A stretch of 29,022 bases of DNA from positions 1 through 29,022 of IMG/VR virus record IMGVR_UViG_3300035698_014487; one strand, 5' to 3'. The position numbers and the translations under genes are program-made. Shown one piece after another: positions 28,896 to 29,022 of the stretch; within the stretch, counting starts at the first letter, position 1, and every line of letters starts with the position of its first letter. This stretch comes from a virus. Under the pieces are notes generated by a model, which was not told the DNA's origin, made no database searches, and was given only the letters and a program-made list of their open reading frames with translations.

Positions 28896-29022
28896 GTCAT
28901 TATTTGGATGTGGTATTGCCTACCCGTAATAGGTGGGGGATGTTGGTAAAGACAGTTGAGACACTTGAGAGAGGCTCGTACAAAGACTTCCGCATAACAT
29001 TGGTACTTGATGAAGACCACCC
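28892..29022 (+). CDS. GT2-type glycosyltransferase, partial
   Basis: The gene begins at ATG 28892, overlapping the previous stop, and runs off the window end. The visible 43 residues (VVLPTRNRWGMLVKTVETLE then SYKDFRITLVLDEDH) align with the N terminus of the preceding gene, sharing LPTRxRW, SYKD/TYKD and LVLDED. It is a paralogue in a growing glycosyltransferase cluster. Confidence 0.65.
   Translation, partial: MSHYLDVVLPTRNRWGMLVKTVETLERGSYKDFRITLVLDEDH

Overview
The window is part of a tailed double-stranded DNA phage genome (Caudoviricetes). It holds a terminase pair, a portal, a protease/scaffold-like protein, a decoration protein and a major capsid candidate, in that usual order. Upstream is a replication and recombination module. 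Every gene I support is on the + strand. Genes are packed with ATGA-type stop/start overlaps and strong purine-rich Shine-Dalgarno (SD) sites. There are no tRNAs, rRNAs, insertion sequences, integrase or CRISPR array. The SD usage fits a bacterial-type translation system, but the host cannot be named from this sequence.

Layout. 1-489 is non-coding: an intrinsic terminator, a tandem G-tract block that fits a G-quadruplex, five copies of a GGTTTYAAGTNGG box and a candidate promoter. 490-4082 carries small unknown genes, a SAM-dependent methyltransferase and a D5/P4-type SF3 helicase. 4083-4283 is an AT-rich spacer with repeated TGACACA boxes and an inverted repeat, a candidate origin or operator. 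4284-9338 holds a ribbon-helix-helix-like protein, an unknown two-domain protein, a structured intergenic element, a PD-(D/E)XK exonuclease, a coiled-coil protein, small membrane proteins and a Sak4-like RecA-fold ATPase. 9335-14546 is an accessory stretch of very small genes, several Cys-rich, with an ASCH-like protein and an XPF/ERCC4-HhH nuclease. 14601-18018 has a family-4 uracil-DNA glycosylase, two Tat-signal-like paralogues and a family A DNA polymerase split in two by small genes. 18470-25756 is packaging and head assembly, with a C5 cytosine methyltransferase between the terminase and portal. 25831-29022 is a glycosyltransferase cluster that runs off the window.

How the parts may work together. 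The helicase, split polymerase, exonuclease, Sak4-like protein, XPF-like nuclease and uracil-DNA glycosylase form a largely self-sufficient replication, recombination and repair set. The methyltransferase may protect phage DNA. A near-consensus promoter (TTGACA-N17-TATCAT) sits just before the portal gene, inside one arm of a 12-bp inverted repeat whose other arm contains the portal start codon. That suggests a switch in which read-through transcripts are translationally silent and locally started transcripts are active. The glycosyltransferases directly after the capsid gene may decorate virions, phage DNA or the host surface.

The most unusual points are the polymerase split between the TGR...NIP motif and motif A with an HTH gene in the gap, the portal promoter/hairpin, a probable CTG start for the C5 methyltransferase, a second methyltransferase-like signature in the +1 frame of that gene, and direct repeats with ribosome-binding sites that bracket single small genes. 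All family assignments come from motif reading only; no database search was run.
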